DNA of 64,000 bases from Dendrolimus kikuchii (Eukaryota > Arthropoda > Insecta > Lepidoptera > Lasiocampidae). The stretch covers positions 3,285,001 to 3,349,000 of the forward strand of contig CM034398.1 of the NCBI GenBank assembly GCA_019925095.2. The letters are read 5' to 3'. The position numbers were made by a program, and so were the translations under genes. The notes below the pieces were generated by a model. The model was not told the DNA's origin and made no database searches. It worked only from the letters and a program-made list of their open reading frames with translations. Below are positions 43,160-53,863 of the stretch, one piece after another (the first letter of the stretch is position 1; every line of letters begins with the position of its first letter).

Positions 43160-43465
43160 TCTATATATATAAAAGAAAGTCGTGTTAGTTACACTATTTA
43201 TAACTCAAGAACGGCTGTACCGATTTGGCTGAAAATTGGTGGAGAGGTAGCTTAGAACCAGGAGTCGGATATAGGGTACTTTTTATCCCGTTGGAACGGA
43301 TAGATGGCGCTGAGATCGGGTTCTAGAATCCTCCTAATCACTTGGAGCGATTTTGGTGATTTTGATTTAGTGTGTTTGAGTGGGTCTCCGGATGGTTTAA
43401 ATCCACAATTGGATCCGGTAGGTGGCGCCGAGATCGGGTCAGAGATTTTTATTTTTTGTTTGTCT
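43160..43465 (+). mobile_element. Helitron 5' part
   Basis: Starts TCTATATATATAAAAG and CTCAAGAACGGCTGTACCG. The CTAG end is missing. Confidence 0.6.
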
Positions 43466-43626
43466 ATAAATTGATTTTAGCGTACTCCTCTGCTTACCCT
43501 AATGAAATACAGTAGATAATATATAAGTATGTATGCTAATTAGATTTTGGGGTTCCGTTGCTAGTTGTAAAAACTAAACCCATTCTTTTGATGGTTTGGA
43601 ACGTAACTGGAACGAAATCCCTTAAT

Positions 43627-44285
43627 GTTACTCGGCGGATGGGAGCTAGACAAAAAAAAACATTAAACCGAAATGAAAAATGCTGACCGCTTTATATTGT
43701 TACGACCTGAATGCCGACAAAAGACAAATTCACACCTGCGTCTGTAGAAACACATTTTATTACCTTTTTGTCATTTCGACTTCTTTTGTTTACTATGTGT
43801 TTAAAATATGTAAGTAGAAAAACAGCCCATTGTGTATTGTAAATTTTTATGGTAGTCATTAGGCAGGTGTGATTCTAAGAAATAATATAATAATAATTGT
43901 ATTTGTGCAGTATAAAGCAATGCCCTAATGGAGAGATCGGCAGTCAAGCGATAACCACTAGCGAAGCAAGACGTGTGTACTATATTCGGTAATCTATTTA
44001 GTGGCAGACTTTGCGGATGTTATTATATTTGTACCTGTGTTATATGTGTTTATATAGTTCTAATAAATTCTATAGTAATGCTAATGGAATTTTAATTCGA
44101 GTCCTGAAACTCGTAACAATGTTATAATACAATTTCGAACTTTAATGCAATGAAATAAGATATAAAATAATATAATATACATCAGTGTTAATGTACGCTG
44201 TTTTGAAAATAGAAGCTCTTGTAACCGATGTAGTTTTGCGGCCGCATTTGGGCGCTGTCGACGATCACGTGCACATGTTTTATAT
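43627..44285 (+). repeat. REP-3 copy carrying a solo LTR
   Basis: Matches 33002-33345; its distal part (GCGGCCGCATTTGGGCGCTG) also recurs reversed at 62505-62605. LTR-1 at 43698-44118 interrupts it. Confidence 0.65.
43698..44118 (-). repeat. LTR-1 solo LTR, 421 bp
   Basis: TGTTACGACC...CTCGTAACA. Flanks ATAT (left) and ATGT (right) fit a 4-bp TSD with one mutation; the empty site is seen near 33072. Minus strand has TATATAAAC near its start. Confidence 0.65.
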
Positions 44286-44394
44286 TATTTACTATTTTTA
44301 ATCGATTTTCAAAATGAGAATATTCTCAATTCGATTGTATGTTAACTTAGAGTTAATTTAATTCCGAGTTTTTACAATATTTACTATGTATATA

Positions 44395-44595
44395 TCTATA
44401 CTAATACTATAAAGAGGTAAAGTTTGTGAGTTTGTGACGTTGTAGGGGGTAATCTCTGGATCTACTAAACCGATTTTAAAAATTCTTTTACTGTTCGAAA
44501 GCTACGTTAACAGGGAGTGTCATAGGCTATATAACATGACGCTATATACCGCGGGAGCGGGACAGAGCGCGGGTGAAACCGCGCCGGGCCGCTAG
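44395..44595 (+). mobile_element. Complete 201-bp Helitron
   Basis: A|TCTATACTAATACTATAAAG at 44395; hairpin GCGCGG-GTGAAA-CCGCGC at 44567-44584; 7 bp later CTAG (44592-44595) then T. All hallmarks of a Helitron end are visible. Confidence 0.85.
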
Positions 44596-44699
44596 TAACT
44601 AATATAATTTGTTTTGTATTTTTATACATACAAATTTTTTATGCTTTTCAATACTTTTCCATGGTCCTCGATGGCCTTCGATGGTTTTCTAGAACCTCG

Positions 44700-45228
44700 T
44701 CCCAAACAAGTGTTCCAAACAGAACTAATTAATTTTTTACATTATTGTGATGAATTAACGAGTGGAAATGAAAAATATATTTACGTATGATAATATGTTT
44801 TTATAAAAATGTGTTTATATGTTATTGGTTTGGAGCCCAGCGTCTAATAAATTACGGTCATCTACCGAAAATAACTTGCCAATTTGGACCCGATTTTGCG
44901 GTTTGCAACCTCGTTAATGATACACAGCATACCGGTCTACCGAAACCAGCTTTAGTTACGTTCGTATAATTTGACACAACAATTTAGGTATTTATCATTG
45001 GGTTTGTTTTTGATTCAATTAACAGATATTTTGTGTTTTAGATTTTAATCATTCAAATCGTTTATTGCACAAAAACATGGTACAGTCGCGGTGTGAAAAC
45101 ATTCGCCAAGATTTTAATAAATGTTAAAAAAGAAAATTATAGAAGAAAATTCTATTACATTATTGACTCTTATTCCAATACAATTTTGCTATTCTATTAT
45201 TATTTATACTATATACGATACTATTATA
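44700..45228. other. AT-rich sequence
   Basis: A 60-codon frame (44787-44969) has no recognisable motif. Confidence 0.35.
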
Positions 45229-45546
45229 AGTTTTTTTTTTTTATTGCAGGAGATTAGGAGACAGGCAGACGGCCCACTTGATGGAAAGCGGTTACCATCG
45301 CCTATGGACATTTGCAACAGCAAAGTTGCTACAAATGCGCTGCTGGTCTCTTAAGGGAAACTGGAACCTGGTCACTAATGCCGGAACACAATTAAAGGTT
45401 GTTATGGCGACATACTTTTGAGCAGGGGTGGTAGCCATCCAGTCAGGCAAATGCCCTACCACCTGGTTGTGGGTTGTTAAGTCGCCTCTTACGACAGGCC
45501 GCCCGGCCGCAGGAAATTGTATTCTTTCTCCGTTCCTGCACGGATA
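45229..45546 (-). repeat. SINE-1 copy, full length
   Basis: T-run to CCTGCACGGATAAA. One TTTTGAGCAGG variant replaces TTTAGACCAGG. Confidence 0.85.
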
Positions 45547-45659
45547 AATCTTCCAAGAAATACGTAATACCAAGCCATTCGGTTCTAATAGGGCCGGCGG
45601 CACATTAAAATAAACAAATTGACGGTAGGCTAAATAAAACTTTAACAATAGTCACTGGC

Positions 45660-45775
45660 GCTTGTCAACTTTGTCGTCCGTGATCACGGCTACTGCAAAG
45701 TGGCCGAAACGTCGGAATTATAAAAATCTAATAATATACCACGCCTCAAATTGTAGTTTAACTATAGTTATAAGT
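45660..45775 (+). repeat. MITE-1-related half
   Basis: CCGTGATCACGGCTACTGC and GGCCGAAACGTCGGAAT match the spacer and one arm of MITE-1. Diverged. Confidence 0.5.
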
Positions 45776-46043
45776 ATGAAAAGAAACTAAAGGTTCAAAA
45801 CAACTGAAACTGAACTCAGACCCATCGATAAACTTACAATTGAATTTGAAACAAGTCAAAGTGGGTCGTAAAGATGAAGGCATAAACCCAAGGAAGTTTT
45901 AAGCTCGTTGCTATTCAATCCGGATTTCCAATACGCGCCCAAACTTGATAGATGTCTTACAGGGATATTGAAATTTGATACGGAAAAGTATATACTAATA
46001 TTAACTGAAATATCAAAGGGGATTTCTTTTATATTATATTATA

Positions 46044-46253
46044 TAGACAAGCAGACGGCCCACTTGATGGAAAGCGGTTACCATCGCCTATGGACATTTG
46101 CAACACCAAAGGTGCTACAAATGCGCTGCTGCTCTCTTAAGGGATACTAGAACCTGGTCACTAATGCCGGAACACAACTCAAGGTTGTTATGGCGACATA
46201 CTTTAGACCAGGGGTGGTAGCCGTCCAGTCGGGCAAATACCCTACCACCTGGC
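46044..46253 (-). repeat. SINE-1 copy, truncated both ends
   Basis: ACAAGCAGACGGCCCAC to CCTACCACCTGG. Confidence 0.75.
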
Positions 46254-46276
46254 CTTAGTCCTCAAGTAAGGTGTTC

Positions 46277-46512
46277 TTAGTCGCAAGTTCTCTCAGATCT
46301 CAGGGATCTTGAATCACTGTGGAAGAACTGGAAGCGTTCTTTAAGATAAGACGGAGTTCGAGGGTCAAACAGTACAGAATATATAAAGAAGAGATAGAAA
46401 ATGAGCATCTCGGCGAAATCGAATTGGTAGCCATTTGAGCTTCTTACGATATTCAGATATGTGATCATATCTATATGGATATTTTTGATTAAGCCGAAAT
46501 TACTCTCATTTT
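46277..46512. repeat. Module A block, probable original locus
   Basis: Same as 38789-39010. Here the adjacent LINE-A has both TSD halves. Confidence 0.8.
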
Positions 46513-46836
46513 GAAGGAATTTTGCTCGCATTAGTACGAAAGGAATGCTCCGGTGGTTCGGGCATGTGGAAAGAATGCATGATAAAAGAATGACTAAACA
46601 GATATACAATGCAAAAGTGGATGGATGTAGAAGTCGTGGAAGGCCACACCTTCCATGATCAAATTGATCGTGTACTAGCAGAAGGTGATGTCAGGAGCCT
46701 TAAGAACAGACGAGCGAGCATGACAAGAGCTATGAATGTCAAAGAAGCAAGTGAGGTATGTAAGAATAAGCCTAAATGGCGCTCTGTTGTTCGTGCTTAC
46801 CCCGCAAGGGAACTGGAGTGAAGTTATGTATGTATG
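46513..46836 (+). mobile_element. LINE-A copy a16, 12-bp TSD, 5' filler
   Basis: TACTCTCATTTT at 46501-46512 and 46837-46848. About 22 bp of non-LINE filler precede GAAAGGAATGCTCC. Confidence 0.85.
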
Positions 46837-46848
46837 TACTCTCATTTT

Positions 46849-47205
46849 TACAAGCTTTTATTTAACTTGCAATAGATGTACCTATGTATGTATGTAAGTT
46901 CGGGTGGAATCTTGCAAGTTAAATTTGACCAACTTTCCGGTTTACGATTGAGCTGAAATTTTGCACGCATATGTACGTACGCACGTATATCGTGTGACAA
47001 TGCAATAATATGGTACCATGGAGCTGATCTGATGATGCAGTTGGAAGGTGGCCATAGAAACTCCTGTACTAAACAAGATAGACCCGTCGTGTTTGGGCTC
47101 GTTTTATATGTCTTGGCTAGCAGTCTGCTGCTACATGATATCCAGGATCTAAAAAGCTTGTATTTAAAAACCTTTTAAAAAAATCTTATTCAATTTTACT
47201 AGAAG
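46849..47205 (-). repeat. REP-2 copy
   Basis: TACAAGCTTTTATTTAACTT through TACATGATATCCAGGATC. Confidence 0.7.
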
Positions 47206-47499
47206 TTCGAAGTAAAAAAATCTCGCAAGCTTTCACATGGCTATCCTTTTTGCTGGATATATTAATATGAAAGCATATTAGAACACAACCAAAAGTCCTT
47301 CTTTGTGGACCAGCGTATCGGAATGGTTGGAAACAAAGAAAGTTTGTTCTTGAACTAGCTGCCGTACTGCATATTCATTACAAGTTGCGCAAAGTGACTT
47401 TTAATGGCTTCATTGGCAATTATAATCAGTTCACAAATAAACAGATGGTATCTATTGGTTAGTGTATTAATTTGTGGCAAGTTGCCTTGATTACAAAAC
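47206..47499 (-). other. Coding-like stretch, unrecognised
   Basis: On the minus strand 47490-47355 reads RYHLFICELIIIANEAIKSH without a stop until 47355. No family known; single copy here. Possibly a gene relic. Confidence 0.25.
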
Positions 47500-47588
47500 A
47501 ACCCACAGCCAGGTGGTAGGGCATTTGCCCGACTGGTTGACTTCCCTGCTCTAAAGTATGTCGCCATAACAACCGTGAGTTGTGTTCC
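47500..47588 (+). repeat. SINE-1 fragment
   Basis: ACAACCCACAGCCAGGTGG to GAGTTGTGTTCC, directly joined to LINE-A. Confidence 0.75.
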
Positions 47589-47659
47589 AGCGTAGGTACC
47601 AGCATCCTTTGTGTATGGCAACCTGGGCCTTCTGGCTGAAGTTCTTAGCGCCTAGAAGT
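47589..47659 (-). mobile_element. LINE-A fragment a17 (module B)
   Basis: GCGTAGGTACCAGCATCC to CTTAGCGCCTAGAAG. Confidence 0.75.
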
Positions 47660-47870
47660 TTTCAAATTCACTCTTTTTTTCCTATTCTATTCACTATTCC
47701 TTTATACATACTATATTAGCTATACATCGTAGTTTCATTAGAATATTGCCCCGCTCCTTTAGCTCGTATATTACTAGAATGTTCCTCGAGGCCGCACCGC
47801 GGGTCAAAACTAGCCCTTGCCTCTTGTTTAAAAAGCAAGCATTAATACAGGTCATATTGTATCATTTTGC

Positions 47871-48105
47871 CAGGTGGTAGAGCATTCGCCCGACTGGACG
47901 GCTACCACCCCTGGTCTAAAGTATGTCGCCATAACAACCTTGAGTTGTGTTCCGGCATTAGTGACCACGTTCCAGTTTCCCTTAAGAGATCAGAAGCGCA
48001 TTTGTAGCACCTTTGGTGTTGCAAATGTCTATAAACGATGGTAACTGCTTTCCATCAAGTGGGCCGTCTGTCTGTCTGCTGAGTTCCTGCAATAAAAAAA
48101 TTAAA
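47871..48105 (+). repeat. SINE-1 copy (module B)
   Basis: Starts AGGTGGTAGAGCATTCGCC; ends TGCAATAAAAAAATT. Confidence 0.8.
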
Positions 48106-48135
48106 AAAAGATTAATACTCAGCTAACCTAACTTG

Positions 48136-48432
48136 AAAGTCGTGGTGGCGTAATGGCTACCGCACGCGTCCCAAACTCAAAGGACGCAGGTTCAATCCTG
48201 GCCGAAACTAATGCACCACTTAGGTAGTATTCTGATCTAATGTGCATATTGTTACAATTACCACGTGCTGACAACGGTGAAGGAAAACATCGTGATGCAA
48301 CCTGCACATCGAGATAACCGATGTGTCAAATCTGCCAAGCCGCCTTGGACAAGTGTGGCGGGTGTACTGCCGGTCCCCTATAGTGGGAGACTCGAGCCCA
48401 GCGGTGGGACATTTATGGGCTATTATTGTTTA
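48136..48432 (+). repeat. SINE-3, tRNA-headed, near full length
   Basis: A-box region GTGGTGGCGTAATGGC at about 48142, B box GGTTCAATCC at 48189-48198, body GAAGGAAAACATCGTGATGC, end GGGCTATTATTGTTTATT. Typical of lepidopteran tRNA-derived SINEs. Not a functional tRNA: no complete cloverleaf. Confidence 0.75.
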
Positions 48433-48660
48433 TTCCTCCAGCTTTGATAAAATATATAATAATACTAGCTGTCCCGGCAGACGTTGTTCTGCCCTGAAGA
48501 AATAAAATTTAGAACCCGATTGCAGCGCCACCTACCGGATCCAATTGTGAATCTAAACCATTCTCAAATCCACTTGAACACACACAAAAAAATTCATTCA
48601 AATAGGTTCAGCCGTTTAGGAGGAGTTCACTATCAACACATCGTACAGAAGAATTATATA

Positions 48661-48866
48661 CATACATACATACATACATACATAACTTCACGCCAGTTCC
48701 CTTGCGGGGTAGGCACGAACAACAGAGTGCCATTTAGGCTTATTCTTACACACCTCACTTGTCTCATTGACATTCATAACTCTTGTCATGTACGCTCGTC
48801 TGTTCTTAAGGCTCCTGACATCACCTTCTGCTAGTACACGATCAATTTGATCATGGAAGGTGTGTC
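48661..48866 (-). mobile_element. LINE-A copy a18, 13-bp TSD
   Basis: GAAGAATTATATA at 48648-48660 and 48867-48879. Confidence 0.9.
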
Positions 48867-48872
48867 GAAGAA

Positions 48873-48873
48873 T

Positions 48874-48943
<70 letters not shown>
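48873..48943. repeat. (TA)n microsatellite
   Basis: Expanded from the Helitron's TATATA terminus. Confidence 0.9.
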
Positions 48944-48946
<3 letters not shown>

Positions 48947-49449
48947 ATAGTATTATAGTATAGATTATAAGGTTGGTCATGTTTACGATTATCAAAAGAA
49001 CCAAACCCAACGCAATATCCCAATTAGCATTCAGATGGTTAATTAGGGCCCCGGTTCACTTGACACCGTACCTAAACTAATGAAACAAACAAGAGCCCAA
49101 TTGATCGTACCTTCGAACCCGTCTCAATCCAATTTAAAATTGAAAGCGATTCTAATTCGGGACGCGTACCGTCTAATAATGTGTCGCAAACAGGCGACGC
49201 TTCGGCGGACGGATCGGCGGACCGTGAACCCAGTGAAAACGGTGCTTAACTACCATTTGTACGTATGTGAACTTGCAAAAGTCTGAATTTTATTTTATTC
49301 GGAAAATAGTTAACACAAAGTACGTAGTTATAACAAATCTATAAGTACTTAACTGTTTCCACATATTGTTAGCTAAGTGGTTTACTAGTATTTGCTTTAC
49401 TAAGTTGAACTTCATATTTACAATTAAAACATAAACTAATATATACATA
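48944..49449. other. Unique sequence, moderately GC-rich patch
   Basis: 49100-49260 is less AT-rich and gives a 68-codon plus frame (49080-49286) with RRTDRRTVNPVKTV. Not recognised; could be exon, promoter or chance. Confidence 0.3.
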
Positions 49450-49750
49450 TAATAAAACTGTAGAGGTCGAATTTTTGTACAATGAAAAAAAATTTTTAAA
49501 AACCGAGGAATGTAAGAAGTGAAATAGAACTAATTTAGATTTTTTTCAAATTTTGTGTTTCTCTGTTTGTCTGTCTGTTTGTACCGGCTAATCTCCGAAA
49601 CGACTGGACCGATTTAAATGAAATTTTGTATGATGGTGGCTTATATCCCTGGTCAACATATAGGATACTTTTGATCGCGAAAAATTAAAGAGTTCCCGTG
49701 GGATAGTTAAAAAAACCGCACCACGCGGACGAAGTCGCGGGCATCAGCTA

Positions 49751-49751
<1 letters not shown>
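49450..49751 (+). mobile_element. Helitron 3' portion
   Basis: CCGAAACGACTGGACCGATT, then GCGGACGAAGTCGCGGGCAT and CTAG at 49748-49751 followed by T. The 5' end is uncertain. Confidence 0.7.

Positions 49752-49795
<44 letters not shown>
49752..49795. repeat. (TA)n microsatellite
   Basis: Directly follows the Helitron CTAG. Confidence 0.95.
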
Positions 49796-49796
<1 letters not shown>

Positions 49797-49954
49797 GAGA
49801 ATATATATTAGGAAATGAAAAAACATATGATTATTTTAACTGAAACCCGCTAACATGCAAACCAGTGCCTTATCAAAGCAATCTTGATAGTTTGTAGATT
49901 GGCATTCATTAATCTATATAATGTTAAACAGCTAAAAAGTTAGAAATTAAAGAA

Positions 49955-50617
49955 AGAAAGAAAATATTTTATTTAGGACAAAAACTAAGTTAATATTAAT
50001 AGAAAAAGAAAAAACAGAAAGAAAATATTTTATTTAGGACAAAAACTAAGTTAATATAAATAGAAAAAGAAAAAACAGAAAGAAAATATTTTATTTAGGA
50101 CAAAAACTAAGTTAATATAAATAGAAAAAGAAAAAACAGAAAGAAAATATTTTATTTAGGACAAAAACTAAGTTAATATAAATAGAAAAAGAAAAAACAG
50201 TAAGAAAATATTTTATTTAGGACAAAAACTAAGTTAATATAAATAGAAAAAGAAAAAACAGAAAGAAAATATTTTATTTAGGACAAAAACTAAGTTAATA
50301 TAAATAGAAAAAGAAAAAACAGAAAGAAAATATTTTATTTAGGACAAAAACTAAGTTAATATAAATAGAAAAAGAAAAAACAGTAAGAAAATATTTTATT
50401 TAGGACAAAAACTAAGTTAATATAAATAGAAAAAGAAAAAACAGAAAGAAAATATTTTATTTAGGACAAAAACTAAGTTAATATAAATAGAAAAAGAAAA
50501 AACAGAAAGAAAATATTTTATTTAGGACAAAAACTAAGTTAATATAAATAGAAAAAGAAAAAACAGAAAGAAAATATTTCATTTAGGACAAAAACTAAGT
50601 TAATATAAATAGAAAAA
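49955..50617 (+). repeat. 61-bp minisatellite, about 11 units
   Basis: Unit contains AGAAAGAAAATATTTTATTT, GGACAAAAACTAAGTTAATA and AAATAGAAAAAGAAAAAAC. Units are almost identical. CAGTAAG replaces CAGAAAG at 50198 and 50381, 183 bp (three units) apart. Confidence 0.95.
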
Positions 50618-50955
50618 ACAAAATAAGTCCTAAATTGGACCCAGTCTCAGCATAATGCTAGCCAACAAGGACTAGCGCTGTTCTTCCATTGGGACCATAA
50701 AGTGAAGTTACAGTGGACAATACAACACATAACAACAACAAAATATATAGTATAATGCGGTTTGATAAAGTTAAATAAAATAATAAAATTAGGAATTCAT
50801 AAGGCCGTATTACGGCGAGCAACCAGTTAACTGCATAGTTGAGCGTAATCGATGCAATTCGACATAAACAATTTGACAGCCTACTGGTGTAATTTGGCGT
50901 GAAATTTACTCAGGTAATAATGTGATTGTAACACGGTCTGTTTGAATATTATAGA
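50618..50955. other. Unassigned sequence
   Basis: Nothing recognised. Confidence 0.35.
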
Positions 50956-51178
50956 CTAGCGATCCTGACCGACGTTGTCCTGCCCCGAAAAAATAAAAAT
51001 CTAGAACCCGAGTCCAGCGCCACCTACCGGATCTAATTGTGTATCTAAGCCACCACCCACTCAAAAATATATAAAATTTCATCAAAATCCTAGAACCCGA
51101 TTCCAGCGCAAAGTATTTTGTTTAGATTCATAGGTTACATTATTGAAGTTTTAGTAGGGATCCCAAATTTTTTCTAGT
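50956..51178 (-). mobile_element. Helitron 3' portion
   Basis: CTAG at 50956-50959, then GACGTTGTCCTGCCCC and CAGCGCCACCTACCGGATC. Confidence 0.6.
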
Positions 51179-51204
51179 AATGATTATGTTAAAAATAATT
51201 ATAT

Positions 51205-51380
51205 CGTGTACTAGCAGAAGGTGATGTCAAGAACCTTAAGAACAGACGAGCGTGCATGACAAGAGTTATGAATGTCAAACAAGCAAGTGAGGTGTGTAAG
51301 AATAAGCCTAAATGGTGCTCTGTTTTTCGTGCCTACCCCGCAAGGGAACTGGCGTGAAGTTATGTATGTATGTATGTATG
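51205..51380 (+). mobile_element. LINE-A copy a19
   Basis: TCGTGTACTAGCAGAAGG to the ATGT tail. TSD not clear. Confidence 0.8.
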
Positions 51381-51382
51381 AT

Positions 51383-51808
51383 CGATAGAGGAGAAAAAAT
51401 TAAGTAGGGCTGCATTAAAAAATAAATTTCACCGAAATGGCGGTTACGTCCTTTGAGCCACGAGGTATCGATATTATAATAAAAATGAAATAAAAACACG
51501 CTCGTTTAAACTTGTAATAGACAAGGCAGTCCCTTGACTGGTACTTTCAAACACCGGTCTAACAGGTTATTCTTTAACCCATATTCTTGTAACTGTAAAA
51601 TCAAGATAGGTCTGTATACCGTTCTCGAGGATGCAATCACGCGTTGCAACCACGGAATAGTCTAATGATATATAATAGCCGGTTATTACAGTATTGGGAT
51701 CTGTTGCATTACAGTCAAAATTAGTGATTTCGAAATTGATTTTGAATGTGTATTACCACTAGTTCATATTAAAATAAGCTTTGGTAGCTTGGTGACTTAT
51801 GCAATTCA
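51383..51808. other. Unassigned sequence
   Basis: Nothing recognised. Confidence 0.35.
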
Positions 51809-52014
51809 ATTTTTTTTTATTGCATAAGTTCAGCAGACAGGCAGACGGCGCAATTAATGGAAAGCGGTTACCATCGCCTATGGACATTTGCAACACCAAA
51901 GATGCTATAAATGCGCTGCTGCTCTCTTAAGGGAGATTGGAAACTGCTCAATAATGCCGGAACACAAATCAAGGTTGTTATGCCGGCATACTCTAGATCA
52001 GGGGTGGTAGCCGT
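51809..52014 (-). repeat. SINE-1 copy, 5' part replaced
   Basis: T-run to GGGGTGGTAGCCGTC, then joins another retroelement. Confidence 0.8.
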
Positions 52015-52208
52015 CTTACTTACTCCGTTGGCTCAGCGACCCAAAGTGGGTCTTGGCCTCCGAAACGAGAACATGCCACTTTTCTCGGTCCTGTGCGGTT
52101 TCTTGCCAAACTGGCTCCTAGCTCCGACAGGTCCGCCTCTACTCTGTCCTTCCAGCGATATATAGGACGGCCGACCGGACGCCGACCTACCGGCCATCCC
52201 AAATATGC
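52015..52208 (-). mobile_element. C-terminal tail of another LINE
   Basis: Minus strand reads GRPIYRWKDRVEADLSELG and later HFGS-like remnants (FGGQDPLWVAEPT), resembling RTE/R4-type ORF ends (GRPxxRWxDxVxxDL). Only the final about 60 codons. Confidence 0.55.
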
Positions 52209-53863
52209 TTTCCACAGGGATCGGTACTGGGGCCGACCCTGTGGAACGTCGGCTACGACTGGGCGTTGCGGGGCGTCCTCCTCCGCGGCGTAAACATCAC
52301 ATGCTACGCTGACGACACGTTGGTCGTCGCGCGGGGGAGGACCTACCCTGAGGCAGCCATTCTGGCGACAGCTGGGGTTGCACAGGTGGTTCACCGAATC
52401 CGACGGCTGGGTCTCGAGGTGGCCCTGCACAAATCCGAGGCCGTGGTGTTTCACGGGCCTCGGAGAAAGCCACCTGCGGGATCCGGCATCACAGTGGGAG
52501 GCGTCCGCATCGGCGTCCAGCCAACCATGAAGTACCTGGGTTTGGTTCTGGACAGCCGATGGGACTTTTCGGCACACTTCCAGCAGATGGCCCCCAGACT
52601 CAAGAGGGCGGCGGGCGCACTCTCGCGCTTGCTGCCCAACGTCGGGGGGCCAAATGTGGCGTGCCGAAAACTCTTCGAGGGAGTCGTGCGTTCTATGGCC
52701 CTTTACGGGGCCCCGGTGTGGGCGGGCGCCCTGGCGGCTCGCAACGTCGCAACACTGCCACAGACACAGCGTATGCTGGCCGTAGGGCCGTCCGAGCGTA
52801 TCGCACGATATCCTTCGAAGCGGCCTCCTTACTAGCCGGCGCTCTGCCGTGGGACCTGGAGGCCAGGACACTGGCCTCCCTGTACGCGTGGCGTAAGGAG
52901 AAGGAGGCCAGTGTTGGCCGACCTGCGCCCCGTGAGACCGAGGGGCGCAGAGACGAGTTGCGCCAGGTCCAGGTGGCAGAGTGGGCGGACCGCCTACTTA
53001 ACCCCAGCGCCGGCCTCGCCACCATCCAAGCGGTGAGGCCGATCATGCCAGAATGGCTGCAAAGACGTTACGGCACCCTGACGTTCCGCCTGACGCAGGT
53101 CCTCTCGGGGCACGGATGCTTCGGGAGGTACCTGTGTCGAATAAGACGTGAACAGACGTCAGGGTGCCACCACTGCGTCGGCGGCGACGAAGACACGGCG
53201 CTGCACACCCTCCAGGTGTGTCCAGCATGGGACGAGCAGCGTCGTGATCTCGTCGCGGTCGTCGGGGCGGATTTGTCCCTCCCGGCCGTAGTAAAGGCCA
53301 TGGTCGGGAGCGCCGACGCGTGGGACGCAGCCGCCTCCTTCTGCGAAACCGTCATGTCCGCAAAGGAGGCGGCGGAGCGGGAGAGGGAGCAATCCGCTAC
53401 GCTCCCCTCCCGCCAGAGCCGGCGGCGGCGTCGGAGGGTCGTCCATGACGACCTCCAGCCGCCGTAGGCTACGGCCGTGCGGGCGACCGGCGGGGAAACC
53501 GGACCCGCCCGCACATAAAGGCCGGAGAGGAGGAACGCGCGCCGATCCGCGCGCCCCCTCTCACCTCGCGGTGAGGTAGAGGAGCCGGAGAGACCCAGAT
53601 CTCCGGCTACCAAATGGTGAGGCCAGCCCGCAAAGGGGCCGGCCGCCGTCCGTCCGGGCTGGTGGTGAATGCGCGAGCGAGCCCACAGCCCGGACAAAGG
53701 ACGCTTGGGATCGGACAGGGGTTTTAGTGGGTATCCCTAACCGCGGCGTGGCAATAGCATCTCACATCTCAACGTGGGGTGCTAGTGCCACCCCGACCTG
53801 GCGAATCCCACTCACGGGCCGCGACCTTTCCCCCTCGCGTGGCCTACGGTCCTCAAACGGACC
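52206..53863 (+). mobile_element. LINE-C, R1-clade element, 5'-truncated, GC-rich
   Basis: Starts within RT at PQGSVLGPTLWN and continues through the ORF2 end and a long GC-rich 3' UTR to about 53860. GC content is far above its surroundings. Similar 3' ends occur at 9000-9655 and 38185-38285. Confidence 0.8.
52212..53467 (+). pseudogene. R1-clade ORF2 C-terminal half, one frameshift
   Basis: First frame: PQGSVLGP (52212), YADD at 52305-52316, MKYLGLVLDSRWDF. Second frame from about 52785: RAYRTISFEAASLLAGALPW, FGRYLCRIRRE, the zinc-knuckle-like CX2CX9HX4C (Cys 53165 and 53174, His 53204, Cys 53219), stop at 53465. A one-base loss near 52778-52785 separates the frames. R1-clade ORF2 proteins end in this CCHC motif (established). 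The endonuclease and N-terminal RT are missing. Confidence 0.8.

Larger units (their letters stand above)
48465..48945 (-). mobile_element. Helitron carrying a LINE-A insertion
   Basis: CTAG at 48465-48468, CCCGGCAGACGTTGTTCTGC hairpin region, interior to 48647; continues after the LINE-A as the TA-rich 5' end. Confidence 0.65.

Noticed and set aside
49955..50617. Regular repeats resembling a CRISPR array
   Set aside because: Units are contiguous 61-bp copies without unique spacers or palindromic repeats, in a eukaryotic context.
52020..52871. 283-codon minus-strand frame, the second longest in the window
   Set aside because: Only its last about 60 codons (LINE tail, 52015-52208) are real; the rest is antisense to the GC-rich R1 ORF, where stop codons are rare.
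53068..53697. 209-codon minus-strand frame
   Set aside because: Antisense of the R1-clade ORF2 and UTR; GC-driven open frame.
52206..53863. Horizontal transfer suggested by high GC
   Set aside because: R1-clade LINEs are commonly GC-rich in AT-rich insect genomes, and related ends exist at 9 and 38 kb.
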